DNA of 64,000 bases from Epiperipatus broadwayi (GCA_028023455.1 JAQFVV010000020.1:9595092-9659091), one strand, 5' to 3'; shown: positions 1 through 11,439, numbered from the stretch's first letter. Program-made: numbers and translations. Notes: generated from the letters alone by a model not told the origin.

Positions 1-204
1 GAACAAATTCTTAAAGTCAATGAATGTTTTCTTATTGAATTGTTAAGCCATAACTTATATGATTAATAAATATTTTATTATAATGTTCTCTATTTTATCA
101 GTTTTTCACATCATTTGCTTATTATTATTGTATGAGATAGTCTATATGTTAAAACTATTTTCATATATTGTCATAGTTATGGTTTTTGAAATGAAGTATC
201 TCCT

Positions 205-283
205 AGGTGACATGTTAGCTAGAGGTGACATGTTAGCTATAGGTGACATGTTAGCTATAGGTGACATGTTAGCTAGAGGTGCA
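205..283. repeat. 18-bp tandem repeat, about four units
   Basis: The unit TAGGTGACATGTTAGCTA is repeated about four times with only A/T changes at one position, then decays into a partial unit. It lies inside an 82-codon open frame that owes its length to the repeat (a GDMLA-type peptide repeated), so I treat the frame as a by-product and not as a gene. It is a simple minisatellite. Confidence 0.85.
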
Positions 284-309
284 ATGTTTTTTGGCAAATC
301 CTTGTGATA

Positions 310-1480
310 GTTTATTCTTCCTCAGTTTGTTAAGATTATCTATGTGGTCCTGATTCTTTATTTATACTTATAGTTTGCCTCTTGTATTTCTCGATGTTTT
401 TCTTGATGAAATGTTAAAGTCATGCATCATACTAACCACTTATTGATTTTTACTCTTGAGTAGTTGAAGCATTTTGTTACTGTTGACATGTGTGTATGCA
501 TACCTAATATGTTTAAAAACCATGATAGAGTATTCTATTTTTTAACTTTTATAATTATATTGTAATTGGCTTATAAAATTGTACATTCTCTCCAATTCAA
601 GGTTATAATGTTTTTGGCAGTATGTACTTGTCAATTTATTATATAATTTCCATATTGATGATATATTAGAAAGAAAGCTAAATGATAAAGAAATGTGAGA
701 GCTTTTTGTATTCTTAGGTAATCATATGTTTTTCTTAATGTATTCAAATTCATTGTTAAAATACAATTATTGTATTATTTTAATCCTATTAAAATTATAA
801 ACACCTAAAATGGTTATATTTATAGTATTAATAAAATATTGATTTATTTATTCAAGTTGGAATTTGTATCTGTATTATCATGTGCATTATCAGAAAATCT
901 CACTCACACATACTATTTAAAGTATAATACACTCATATTTTTAAAATTCACTTTATATATATATATAATAATAGCTATTATTGAGATATAGATCTTTAAA
1001 CAGAGGGCGTTACTGGATATTTGTAATTGTATAATGGTTTGTATATTTTCTATAATTATTTCAGTTAGTATTAACAGTAACTTTCTTTATATATATATAT
1101 TATGTAGTCGACATTAAAGTAACATCCATGCTTAAGATTATTTTATTTGTTTAATTTGGATTAGGAGAAATCCTTTAATGTGATATATGGATATGAACAA
1201 AATTCCTTTCCTACTCGTATTATCACGAATGTCAGCCTAGATTGTTGAAAATAAGTTATTAATAAATATTACTTCCATCATTATTAATTAAAATTATTTA
1301 TTGTATTAGGATATTATCTGAAGACTGGATATATCACATTAAATTCTTTAGAATACTTTCCCTTCTAGGATTAGAACCTTGGATATAGAATGTAAGATTT
1401 ATTGAGGTGAAGAATATAATTAGATTTATTTATTGTAGAAAATTTATTTAATAAGAACCCTGAGATTACATTTGACAGAT
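310..1480. other. AT-rich stretch without recognisable gene
   Basis: No open frame of useful length, no splice-bounded coding segment and no repeat that I could match elsewhere in the window. It contains short (TA)n runs near 955 and 1090. Probably intronic or intergenic. Confidence 0.5.
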
Positions 1481-1832
1481 TGGATTAAAATTATTTTTCA
1501 CATATAAATTGTAATAAACAGAGCAGCTGAAATTCAAATAACATTAATCACAAAGAACAATTTCCATGCACTTTCGATACTGTATACCAGAATCATGGTG
1601 ACATATTGGAACTGAAAAGTTAATATTCAAGTGCATGCTCAGTGGAACACTAGTGTTACACTAATTGATGTTTTTATACTGGAATATTAACCGTTTAATT
1701 CCAATATGTCACCATGATTCTGGTATGCTGTACCAAAAGCGCTTGGCAAATTGTTCTTTGGGTTTAATGTTATTTGAATTTTGGCTGCTCTGTTTATCAC
1801 AATTTATATGTGAAGAATAATTTTCATTATCC
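1481..1832. mobile_element. Long-arm foldback (inverted-repeat) element
   Basis: The left arm (about 1481-1625) is the reverse complement of the right arm (about 1684-1832) with a few mismatches and small gaps. Shared landmarks are CACATATAAATTGT next to AACAGAGCAGC at the outer side and ATACCAGAATCATGGTGACA at the inner side. A loop of roughly 60 bp separates them. There is no coding capacity. This is the form of a foldback or MITE-type non-autonomous DNA element. I could not define a target-site duplication, so the exact ends are uncertain by about 10 bp. Confidence 0.75.
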
Positions 1833-2868
1833 GACAGAGTTTTTGTATTATTTATTTATTATTTAAAGTATAATTATAGATTGGATTGAGTACATTTGAG
1901 GATGGTAACCTGTTTTGGTGCAACTGTTACCTGGTCGGACTGTTTTAGAGCTGATCATCTGAAACGTGATCAGCCTGTGAATTATGGAATACTATCATTC
2001 CTACTATTTATTCATTTATAATACATATATATATAAAATAGAAATTCATATAACATTACAGTCCTAGCTAAAAAACAAAATTTTATAAAAATTCTTCCAC
2101 AACCATGGTTTCACCTATTAACAAATAGACCTTTCAAGTGAAATTCAGCAAAAAAACATCATATATCTGCCAATCAATTCTACCACAGGAATAAATAATT
2201 CTTTCATGCAAATACATTCCATTATATTCTGCTGAAGAACTAGCAAATACATTCCATTATATTCTGCTGAAGAACTAAATACTCAATACGTTAATTGCAA
2301 GACCACTTCTGAAGTCAATTAAGCAACTTTCATCCAGAAGCAAGAATATCCAGTTTTATACTAAGAAGTATAAAGATGCCATTTAAAACTGCTCTTTAAC
2401 ACTGACATTAATAATTACAAAGCACTTCATTTTGAGATGGTTGAAAAGAGTGATGATGGATTTTTAATTCTTTTGTTCTCCTGTAGCTACCTGTAATACT
2501 ATTTTTCTACATCTGTAATCATTTGACAGTGGAAACTATATTGATTTATTAGTTTAAAAAAAAATCTGAAGAGACCAGTAGTCCAGGCCAAAATAAACTT
2601 CAAAAGATAAAAACCATGCCTACTATGATGCTGATTAGTAAAAAGCAATTGAGAGAATAATTGAATAATTTTTTTTTAATAAGTGATCCCCTATTCTTCT
2701 TATGTAATATTTGAATCTGTTTTATTTTCAAATTTTTGGTGATTGAAAATTCTAAATTCTGGAATCACAGGTTTTTTGTATCACAACAATCACAAAGGCA
2801 ATAAAAACTCCAGCTTAAAATAATTCAAATGTTTTTATTTAAATCAGTAAATTGAATATATATACATA
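1833..2868. other. AT-rich stretch with a 34-bp tandem duplication
   Basis: The only clear structure is a 34-bp exact direct duplication at 2209-2242 and 2243-2276 (beginning GCAAATACATTCCATTATAT). No gene is visible; poly-T and poly-A runs occur near 2550 and 2670. Confidence 0.6.
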
Positions 2869-4093
2869 CACCTGGGTCTCATTTTATGCGGATTTATTTA
2901 ATGCGATTTTGAAGTTATGCGATTCATGTTTCTTCTTAATATCTTTGTAGGCGGTTTTCTTTTATGCTATAAAAATTATTAGATCAGAAGCAGAGTTCTG
3001 ATAATGCACTATTACTTTAAATATTATAAATTTTGCACACTCACATTATATTTAAAGTAATAGCGCATTATCGGAGTTTGACTTCCATCTAATAATTTCA
3101 ATATTTTCAGCGCTTTATAATAGTACTGTAATAGATTTTATGCAATAAAGAAGTTCATAATTCACTTAAAATCAAAATTTCCCCATTTTATATGTACACA
3201 TTAAATTTTACAAGATTATAATGTAAATCTGTTCAAACGTTATAGATGAAAAATACTACGTATGTTGTTTTTGCATTTTAAATCACGTTCAATTTTTGCT
3301 TTTTATAAAAAGAGTACATAATCAATTAATCATTTAGTGTCCACAAGTTTATTTTTAAAAGGTGAGTTACAGCAGTGGGCACAATTAAATTTGACAATTA
3401 AAATTTGATTTTTAATTGTAATTAACAATTGAAAAATAAAAAATTAAAGACAAAAATAAGAATTTAATTTTTAATTGTTAGTTTTAATTAAATTTTTCCC
3501 AACAGTGGTGAGTTGGTGTCTTTTTATTATCGTAAGTCTAAGTTCTTATTTTTATTTTAAACTTTTAGTTTACTCTAATGGAGAGAGAAAAAAACACCCA
3601 AGAAAATGAATTTCTTTGGAAACAAAAATTTCAATTTTAGATTGCTAAAACGAAAATGTTTTAGTTGTATTTCCTCTTGACTTCATTTAAGGAGAAGCTA
3701 CAGTACCTCACATCACATCACAACAAATCTGATGTCTCAAATAGCGATAATAATTAAAATATCATACAAGTATGAAAAAAATGTAAATTAAGCATAAAAA
3801 TATAGTTTTGAATAAAATTAAATACTGTAGTTAATAAAAAAAAGAAAAAAAGTTTGTCTTGTATCAATTTTTTCCAAATTTGAAATTTTTTATTAGTCAT
3901 ATTTTATTTTCTTATTTTTTTTTTATGCGAATTTTAAAGTAATTTTACATTGTTGCTTTGCTTTTATGCAATTTTTGGACAATTACAGTATATATCCCAC
4001 ATTTTTCAAGGTAAGTTAAGTCTATTTTTGTGCGATTTCTTTTGTGCGTGTTTTCTGAGGAACCTATCTACCGCATAAAATGAGACCCAGGTG
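2869..4093. mobile_element. Tigger/pogo-like non-autonomous DNA transposon, copy 1
   Basis: A 1225-bp element is bounded by perfect 23-bp terminal inverted repeats: 2869-2891 begins CACCTGGGTCTCATTTTATG, and 4071-4093 is its exact reverse complement. TA lies directly outside both ends (2867-2868, 4094-4095), as expected of Tc1/mariner/pogo target duplications. The subterminal sequence carries repeated ATGCGATT-type words and an internal inverted repeat around 2985-3110. There is no transposase frame, so it must have moved in trans. The ends resemble the general style of Tigger-type termini; the superfamily assignment is inference. A second copy in opposite orientation is at 43044-44332. Confidence 0.85.
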
Positions 4094-4592
4094 TATACAG
4101 TATGAATAAAAAACACATAATATCAGTTCTAAACTGGTAGGATACAAAACATATAAGCTGAAAGTATACTCAGCTATACAATAAAGCAGAAAGGATAATT
4201 TCCCATTTCATCAAACGTAAAAACATATATATGCAAAAGTATTACATATACAATAAAATGAAGATTAAAATAACAAATGTAATATAGATATGCAGTATCA
4301 CTATTGTGTGTAACTGTCTGCTTTCATTACATGAATTCTGAGTTATACTAAAATAATATTAAGTTATATCTGCCTATACAGTCATAGATTCTCCTTCAGC
4401 TGGAATAGATTAGTTATAAACCAACTAGTCCTCCTACAGTGCCTGCTTTACTAGGGTTGTAGCTTTTATATCTCAAATATGGTCTCATTTTCTGAAGTAA
4501 TTTCAATCACAAGAATGTTTTCAATTTCTGCATTTTTGAAACAACTGATTTATTACTTTCTCATTGGACAATTAATATAAGAACTTTTATTA

Positions 4593-4994
4593 ATAATCTA
4601 TAATATTAATAAGCCAATAAGCTGATACACATGTGCTTTGCAGATGTCACTATATAAATGAATACTCCCACTTTTTCAAACCCAAGATAAAGTCTTTAAG
4701 AAAATATAGAATGAATCCACCTATATTTTCGACCCAACCGTATATGTATGGGCAAATCTGAAGTGTTTGAAATAAAGAGCGTGAAGTTATTAATTGATCA
4801 CTTTAAATTACTTTTCTACATCGTAAATGAATGACGCCAATGAAATTTCTAGAATTTACAATACGTCATTCTTATAATTAAACATATGTAAACAAGACAT
4901 TTATTTTTTTATATAGCGCGATGTTTTTGTTTATAATCTATAATATTAATAAGCCAATAAGCTGATACACATGCGCTTTGCAGATGTCACTATT
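4593..4994. repeat. 62-bp direct repeats 340 bp apart
   Basis: 4593-4654 and 4933-4994 are almost identical; both contain AATAAGCCAATAAGCTGATA and GCTTTGCAGATGTCACTAT. The spacer is not coding and holds an imperfect TGACGCCA/TACGTCA pair around 4835-4866. This could be a small element with direct terminal repeats or a local duplication. Confidence 0.6.
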
Positions 4995-5186
4995 TACACC
5001 ACACATTGAATTATATTTTATATTTATATACACTTAATATACTTGCTTTGATTTAAATATATACATAATATTAGCAGCAAAACAGCAAAGCTTTGTAGCT
5101 TAAAGATTAAATTGTAAAACTCAAACTGTTCAAAATGGCAATACTTGTTCATATCCTATTTGGCAAGCAAAAATAATTCTAAAGAC

Positions 5187-5284
5187 GTAAAGATTAGTGG
5201 TCGAGAGGTCAGCGACAGCTGCTTTACAAGCAGTTGTCCCGGGTTAGCGGGTTCGCTTTCAGGCTGATGCTATGACACATGAGG
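5187..5284 (+). mobile_element. Short tRNA-like SINE, copy S1
   Basis: A tRNA-like body of about 98 bp. It has a box A-like segment (GTGGTCGAGAGGTCAGCG), an anticodon-type stem-loop (CTGC-TTTACAA-GCAG), a box B-like GGGTTCGCTTTC and a 3' end TGCTATGACACATGAGGA. Exact 13-bp target-site duplications AATAATTCTAAAG flank it (5172-5184 and 5298-5310), with a short AAT-rich tail before the second, as expected for LINE-mediated target-primed reverse transcription. The body looks like a decayed tRNA gene, not a functional one. Confidence 0.85.
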
Positions 5285-6430
5285 AAATAATAATAATAAT
5301 AATTCTAAAGCTAATTGCTTTTTTTTTTTTTTGTTTCAAAGTTGTTTTTGATCATTTAAATTATATTATTTCACAAAAATAGAAAAACAAAGTTACATTA
5401 TTTTATCTAATCTTAAAAAAAAAGTTTTCTTTAAATAAATTTATAGCTTTTGCTATTTTTTAAATTCTTTTAGTTATGTTTAAAATTAATTTTAACAATA
5501 ATTTTGGGAAAAAATAGTTTTAATTTGTCAAAAAATTTATTTAAACTGAAGACCACATATATAACAAATTAAAATTTGCAAAATTAGACAAGATTTAATT
5601 ACATTAATTGGCCTTGGAATAGTTAAATATGTAGCACCGAAAATATATGTTTATGAATTAACAAACTTCTAATGTGCATATCATAATAATCCTGAATCAG
5701 ATTTTCTAGGCATTTTAATAAACTTGCAAACAATGCCCTCTAGTATAAATATAATATACTAAGCAGACTTATGTATGCATATTTGATGATTATTATATGA
5801 TAAATATTATTTTAGTATTTAAATTATATAACCTATAATATAAAAGGATAAAACAAACTGTTGATTTATTCAGAAGATTGTAAAATACTAATTTGTATTT
5901 TGTTTTCTAAATTTAGTTTGTAGTTAACTATCTAATGTCAAACTAAGTTTCATTATTATTGATTCTTTTTCTGTAATAATAGTTAATGACTAAGCTTATT
6001 TATTTACTTATTTTTTTTTAAAAAAAAAGGTATGTTAAAAATTGTATTTAGAAAATATTTACATTAAGATGTATAATTATGTGTACAGGGAAACAATAAA
6101 CTAAATCTTTTTATGTAATATGAAATTATTATATTATTTAGTTAATCTTCAGGGTTAGTTTAGACTTTTTAATCTGAACTACTTAGCTAAAACAAATGCT
6201 AGTTTTGTAATGTTTAAAATGATAACTGTCGTAATATGTCTTTATTTATCATTTGGTTTTATATAGATATCCCATAACAGTAAATTGCAAACACTTCTAA
6301 AAAGTTTATAATGGATGGTGAATTATATGTTAAATGTCTTGTTAATGCAAAAGTTTGTGAAAATGCATCTTAATTGTATATATAGGTTGGACTATGTACA
6401 TCATTAAATGTCTTAATGTTTTTAGAAAAA
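5285..6430. other. AT-rich stretch without recognisable gene
   Basis: Contains poly-T and poly-A runs (near 5320, 6010) and many short AT words. No open frame, splice-bounded coding segment or matched repeat was seen. Confidence 0.45.
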
Positions 6431-6455
6431 AATAATCTTAGTATATATATATTCC

Positions 6456-6556
6456 ATATATCATAGCATCGGCCGGGAGGCGAACCCACAACCGTCTGCA
6501 ACCAACTACTTGCTTGCAAGGCGGCTGCAATGACCTCTCGGATAACAACGCTTGAC
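6456..6556 (-). mobile_element. Short tRNA-like SINE, copy S2
   Basis: On the minus strand the element begins GTCAAGCGTTGTTATCCGAG and ends near GCTATGATATATGGA, with a box B-like GGGTTCGCCTCCCGG. The anticodon arm differs from S1 and has an extra GTTGCAGAC segment, so it belongs to a variant subfamily. The flanks TAATCTTAGTATAT (6433-6446) and TAATCTTAATATAC (6557-6570) are imperfect target-site duplications. Confidence 0.8.
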
Positions 6557-6599
6557 TAATCTTAATATACTTTGTGAAATACATTTAAGGGCTATCCAT

Positions 6600-6880
6600 A
6601 ATACATAGATTAGTGTAGGACACAGTATTTTAAGTTTCAGATGTTGCTGACTTCACCAGTCACACTTTATGTGGGAATTGACTCAGTCAACTTTAGATTC
6701 ATGAATAATTAAGCTGAAGTGATGCTTTAATTAATTATGTATTGCACACTTCTATAGACTGATATCTCTACCAGAATAGCTTAGTTAGTTAGAAAAATCA
6801 ATTTAAATCTAGTGTTAAGCATTTAATGGTCACCAAATTAATTTGCATTATGAGCATTGAATAATAGTAATTGAAACATT
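6600..6880. repeat. Decayed copy of a second tRNA-like SINE family
   Basis: AATAGCTTAGTTAGTTAGAA followed by AAATCTAGTGTTAAGCATTT resembles the tRNA-like core at 9760-9830, and the preceding GAATTGACTCAGTCAACTTTAGATTCATG resembles the stretch before that core. The boundaries are unclear and no target-site duplication was found. Confidence 0.4.
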
Positions 6881-6922
6881 GTATTTCATAATAAACTGGG
6901 GGTTATTATTAACAGTTAAATG

Positions 6923-6997
6923 CGTTGACCTGGAAGCGAACCCAGGCCAGCTGCTTGGAAGGCAGTTATGCTAAACACTAGGCCACCAAAGCTTGAC
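6923..6997 (-). mobile_element. Short tRNA-like SINE, copy S3
   Basis: A compact minus-strand copy, reading GTCAAGCTTTGGTGGCCTAG at its 5' end with a box B-like GGGTTCGCTTCCAGG near its 3' end. The anticodon loop reads CTTCCAA in a CTGC/GCAG stem, different from S1. It ends at the T-arm/acceptor side without the TATGACACATGAGG tail. Exact flanking duplications CAGTTAAATG lie at 6913-6922 and 6998-7007. Confidence 0.8.
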
Positions 6998-7313
6998 CAG
7001 TTAAATGTATTTGGAAATGTATGTATATATAAAGTTTTTCTAAAAACTTTCAGCAATTCAACTACCTGATGCAAATAGTCCAAAATATAACTGCAAATTT
7101 ATATGTTTATATACCTTAAATTTAGATGTATCTCTAAATATTAGGATAAACAGGGTCAAAAAATGACAAACTATCCTTAGTGATGATCAAGATTACAATT
7201 CAATAAAAGTATTTTATGACCTTCAGGCAATAATAAAAAAATATTAAAAGTCTTTAAAAATATATTTTAAATATAATTAAGAAAATAGTCTTTAAATAAT
7301 CATAATAAAAAAT

Positions 7314-7413
7314 GTCAAGCATTGGTGGTGGAGGGGTCAGCGACAGCTGCTTTACAAGCAGTTGTCCCGGGTTAGCGGGTTCACTTCCCGGCTGATGCTA
7401 TGACACATGAGGA
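7314..7413 (+). mobile_element. Short tRNA-like SINE, copy S4
   Basis: Closely similar to S1: GTCAAGCATTGGTGGTGGAG, the CTGC-TTTACAA-GCAG arm, GGGTTCACTTCCCGG and the TGCTATGACACATGAGGA end. It has the best target-site duplication in the window: AAATAATCATAATAAAAA, 18 bp, at 7294-7311 and 7417-7434. A recent retroposition event. Confidence 0.9.
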
Positions 7414-7434
7414 CAAAAATAATCATAATAAAAA

Positions 7435-8550
7435 TAGCTGTCTAACAGTTTTCAGACAGGAATAATGAAAGCATCTCTGGCAGTTTTCCTGCAGAAACAG
7501 TAATAACATCTCTAATAGTTCTCATATATGGGAACAATCTCTAACAGTTCACATATAAAAACCTAATTGATCTGATAAGAAAACGACTCTTACCAGGCTA
7601 TCTACTTTCTGGAGGTGAGAATTTGAGCAGTTTTAAATCTTTTCACCTTTTAGTTAGAATAACTAGATATCCAATAACTTATCAGTACTGGATGATTGAC
7701 TATGTTTGTTGTGGGTGGGGTAAATTAAACAAAAATTCTAAGGCTGATTGGAAATTTTTTTGAGTTTGATGCCCCCCCCCCCTTAAATATAATATATTCC
7801 AATAGATATTCCTTCATTAAATATACAACTAAAATGAAGATGTGGAATCATTTATTTTAAATTTGATAATAAGATTGTGTAAAATTATATAAACGTTTAC
7901 AGTAAGGTAACTTATAGCCTTTTTTTTTTTTATAGAATAAATAAACTTAAGCTATATTTGAAAAATAGATTTACTGATAAGATCTTTCTATAATGAAAGG
8001 TCTGTTGGTTGGAATAAATTGGTTGCATTTAATCAAAATGGTTTAAAAGTTTCACAACTAAAGAGACCATAACAATCCTTGGGTATTTATATAGTATTTT
8101 TTCTTTTTCTTTTTTATTAAAAAGAATTTTTACCCATCTTTACCTCTAGTGTACAATTAAGAACTGAACGATTAATCAAAACTAATAGAATGCCTATTGT
8201 TTATTTACGGCATCGTTTTTTCTCAATTTTCTACTGATTTTATTTCCCAAAATTAGATAATAAAAGCATTCGCAACAGTTAAAGATTATCCCTTTACCAA
8301 TAAATTTTTTTATAGTAATAATCAGGCAAACAAATTAATTCCCTTGTATGAAAAAAAGAGTTAATATTTTATATAAATCATAAAAGACTTCTCTTTCTAT
8401 TATTTTCTTTGTGGGGAAAAATTATGTAATAAAATATAGCTTTATTTATAATATAATTGATCTAGTTCAATGCATCATATTATGTTGATAACGGTATGTG
8501 CTATGTTTTTTGATTAATGTAAAATAACACTTACATCAATAACAACAAAA
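7435..8550. other. AT-rich stretch without recognisable gene
   Basis: Holds a poly-C run at about 7773-7782 and poly-T runs near 7920 and 8100. No gene or matched repeat recognised. Confidence 0.45.
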
Positions 8551-8556
8551 CAGGTG

Positions 8557-8596
8557 TGGTCAAGCGTTGATGGCCTAGCGGTTAGTATACCAGTCG
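8557..8596 (+). mobile_element. Truncated SINE head, copy S5
   Basis: GTGGTCAAGCGTTGATGGCC and the following CTAGCGGTTAGTATACC match the first 35-40 bases of the tRNA-like SINE (compare 10612 onward), including box A. The copy stops where the foldback element at 8597-8976 begins, and the rest of the SINE is not found on the far side. Either the SINE was truncated or the foldback carries this head as part of its own structure. Confidence 0.65.
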
Positions 8597-8976
8597 AAAA
8601 AACACCACCACCTGAACGCAAGTCGGATCCAAACTCAGCTGAACCAAACTGAATTCAAACCCAACTCACCAGCTCAGATTAGTAGAAATCTAAATCGACG
8701 ACACATTACTATGCGCCAAGAAATTAGCTCAACGGTTGGTGAGAATTAAAGACCCCTGAACTGACACTAATATCGGATAATTAATTAACTTAAAATACAA
8801 TTATCCGATATTAGTGTCAGTTCAGTGGTCTTTAATCCTCACCAACCGTTGAGCTTGGCGCATAGTAATGTGCCGTCGATTTAGATTTCTACTAATCTGA
8901 GCTGGTGAGTTGGGTTTGAGTTCAGTTTGGTTCAGCTGAGTTTGGATCCAACTTGCGTTCAGGTGGTGGTGTTTTG
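8597..8976. mobile_element. Long foldback element with about 185-bp arms
   Basis: The left arm starts AACACCACCACCTGAACGCA (8601) and the right arm ends with its reverse complement (to about 8975). The arms remain complementary with few mismatches down to a loop of roughly 20 bp around 8783-8800. A transcript would form a near-continuous hairpin of about 375 nt. No open frame. The arms are less AT-rich than their surroundings. It is probably a MITE/foldback element; no clear target-site duplication was seen. A 20-bp tandem pair ATTTGGTTTTTAATGTAATG follows at about 8973-9012. Confidence 0.8.
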
Positions 8977-9271
8977 GTTTTTAATGTAATGATTTGGTTT
9001 TTAATGTAATGCTAAAGAAAATTAACACTGAGTTTAACTCAATGATTTTTTTTTTTTTAATTAAGTCCTTTTTTACCTCATTGTAAATGCAAACTATAGA
9101 AAAAACAAACAGATAACTCAACACAATTACGCTTATTTATTCATAGATACTAACAAAATGTTGATTGCAAGTTTGTTATGAAAGGATCTTATTTATAATT
9201 ATATAGTGGACCATTTCCATCATCTAGTTGAATTATTATATTTTTAGAAAAATTAAACTTTATTAATAATC

Positions 9272-9446
9272 TTATAAGTATAAGGGATTTGAACTCAGAC
9301 TTTCAAGCACCCAACATCTATCTATCCATACTATCTCATACAACTGATCTTCATGACCACATACATGTAGAAAAGATCACCAATATTAGTATTTCGTGCT
9401 AAACCAGCACTCATCAGTTGGTTCAAATCCCCTATATTTATAATTA
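9272..9446. repeat. Dispersed repeat with box B-like inverted ends, copy 1
   Basis: Starts with TATAAGTATAAGGGATTTGA and ends with the approximate inverse GGTTCAAATCCCCTATATTT. Both ends carry a GTTCAAATCCC-type word that resembles an RNA polymerase III box B. The middle (GACTTTCAAGCACCC, CGTGCTAAACCAGCACTCATCA) recurs at 16655-16805. Probably a tRNA-derived or small inverted-repeat element; the class is uncertain. Confidence 0.6.
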
Positions 9447-9589
9447 AGCTCCAGATTTGTCAAGAGTGCCTGGTTTTCAAATATTTAATAATCTTATAAA
9501 TATATTTAATTATTAGTAATAGCACACTGGTTAATAAGCATAGCATTCTGTATGCTATTATTCTCCTCTCTTTTTTTAAATGTCAGTGG

Positions 9590-9850
9590 CCTATTCAATA
9601 ATAACTAGCACAAAAATTGAATCAGTCACTTTTAGATATGTGAATATCAAATTAGAGGTAAAAAAAATGTGATTTAGTATCCTTTAGATTCATGGATATT
9701 AAATTCAATTCAATATGATAATTTAACCAACTAAAATAGCCTAGTTGATTAGAACATCACCTTAAATCTAGTATTCACGAATCTAGAGGTCAATGGTTCA
9801 ATTCCCACGCTAGCTAACACTGATCAAGCTGTAACATCTGAATAAGAGAA
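9590..9850 (+). mobile_element. Second tRNA-like SINE family, best copy
   Basis: A tRNA-like core at about 9760-9830 has box A-like TAGCCTAGTTGATTAGAAC and box B-like GGTTCAATTCCCACG. It is preceded by about 170 bp shared in decayed form with 6600-6880 (GAATCAGTCACTTTTAGATATGTGAATA). No target-site duplication was recognised, so the boundaries are approximate. The core is distinct from the S1-S11 family. Confidence 0.5.
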
Positions 9851-10611
9851 GAATAGTACCACTTAAAATTATATGTTCTTTATTAATTTACTCACTACTA
9901 CTAACAATTAAGTGTATTTAAAAAAATACAAATAATGATGATTTTTTTAAAAAGCATAATTTAACAAGACAAAAAAGCCGTCCAACATATAATACAAATT
10001 TACTGAATGTTTTCTTTTCTCTTTAAGTTTGTTTACTAATTGATTCACTTATTGTAAAAGATTAAAAATTACCTATGAAATTTTCTTTGAATAATAGATA
10101 TTTGGATTAATGTTAGAAATTAAGAGCATATAAATTTTATAACTTATCACTAGATCATAATCATATTTATTGACTATTTAAAATTATAACATTTAAATTA
10201 TAATTTATTTAAATCAATTCTGTATATGTGATAGTGTAATGGAGCTAAAGATAAAACAAACTCAAATTTGATCAATTGAATAGAAAAATTGCAAAAACAA
10301 CCTTATGAACAATTAATTGATCAAATGATTGTCTACATATTATAATTCTGTTTAATATTTCATTTATATTGTTCCTTTCAAATAATAATCTTTTTTCTTT
10401 TTTAATAAAGCACAACCATTGCATTAGAATTTGAATAAACTTCTAAACTATATCCAATTGTAGGTAAAGTACATTTTCATAATTTATCTTTCATAGATAT
10501 GATGTTAAGGCTTTGTCATATACATTACAGACCCATCTTCACATTTAATTTTTCATCATAGATTCACACTATAATGTAAAACTTGTTAAATATATATTCA
10601 AATGGAATACT

Positions 10612-10700
10612 GTGGTCAAGCATAGGTGGCCTAGTGGTTAGCATAGCTGCCTTACAAGCAGTTGGCCCAGGTTCGCTTCCCGGTCAATGCTTTGACATAT
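10612..10700 (+). mobile_element. Short tRNA-like SINE, copy S6
   Basis: The cleanest tRNA-like copy. The acceptor-like ends GCATAGG and GTCAATGC are roughly complementary. It has box A-like TGGCCTAGTGGTTAGCATAG, the anticodon arm CTGC-CTTACAA-GCAG (anticodon position UAC) and a T-arm CCAGGTTCGCTTCCCGG. It lacks the 6-nt insertion seen before box B in S1 and S4. The body resembles the general layout of a tRNA(Gly)-type gene outside the anticodon arm (my comparison from memory). Flanked by AAATGGAATA at 10600-10609 and 10708-10717. Confidence 0.85.
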
Positions 10701-10885
10701 TAAAAAAAATGGAATATTCTCTGTCAACTGCAATTAAAATGCTATGAAAATAAGTCTGTCCTATAGTCACATGACACATACTTAATTTTCTTTTATATGT
10801 ATTTTTTTTTATTTGTAGCTCTGAGGAAGGCTGTTGGACAATCAAATCTGTCAGCTATTTTAAAAAGTTAAATATATAAATAAAT

Positions 10886-11399
10886 ATATGTGGCAAAACT
10901 CACTATATATATTGCCACACACAGCAAGCTAGAGTAATCAATGGATGCCAGAAGGCTTGTGCATAAAATCCCCATCTAGTGCCTACTCATCCAATATCCC
11001 CAGACTAGTTTCTGGCTTATGGCCTTCATCAGTGAGGAGCCTTGGATCTGAGAACAGTACATTTAGATCTTAGGATCTAATGCAACCCTCCAGCAACCAC
11101 ATTTTATCTCCATTTAACTACAAAACTATGAGTCTTAAATTGAAAATACCTTAATGTTTTCAATCCAAGCCCATTAGCTTATATAGTCATATGGGTCTGA
11201 ACTCAGTTCAGTACCCATACATTTTCATATCTTTGGTTTTTTAACAACCACAGCCATCCCTATCCCATTAGGCAGGATTGGTTTTAAGCCAATAAACATC
11301 ACATGACCATCTCCTCTTATGCACAAGCCTTCTGGCATCCATTGATTACTCTAGCTTGCTGTGTGTGGCAATATATATAGTGAGTTTTGCCTGTTTTAA
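10886..11399. mobile_element. TIR transposon family 'AAACAGGC', about 510-bp copy
   Basis: Long inverted repeats of about 85 bp: the left end GGCAAAACTCACTATATATA continues through CTAGAGTAATCAATGGATGC to AGGCTTGTGCATAA, and 11318-11398 is its near-perfect reverse complement, ending GTTTTGCCTGTTTTA. The interior holds the shared landmarks CCCCAGACTAGTTTCTGGCT and TCAGTGAGGAGCCTTGGATC, which recur at 13.1, 30.0, 38.1 and 41.2 kb. No transposase. TA at the right end fits a Tc1/mariner-like target; the left end lacks its last bases. Confidence 0.75.
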
Positions 11400-11439
11400 C
11401 AACAGTTATACACAAGCATAAGAGACGATGGTCATGTAA

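Noticed and set aside
59-307. 82-codon plus-strand frame ending in GDMLA repeats
   Set aside because: Open only because the 18-bp tandem repeat is a multiple of three; the first half is low-complexity hydrophobic translation of AT-rich DNA.
5060-5130. Minus-strand segment ending in two cysteines and a stop (F-C-C-stop), as a possible prenylated last exon of the RAB36-like gene
   Set aside because: The preceding acceptor-like AG is in the wrong phase for the donor at 13727, only nine codons are open, and there is no resemblance to a Rab tail.
10612-10700. Functional tRNA gene
   Set aside because: Although it can be drawn as a cloverleaf, it is one of a family of copies with variable anticodon arms and flanking target-site duplications, so it is a SINE.
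11387-11425. Minus-strand Y-N-C-C-stop as a possible Rab C-terminus
   Set aside because: No acceptor site in the open stretch, and it lies against the end of a transposon inverted repeat.
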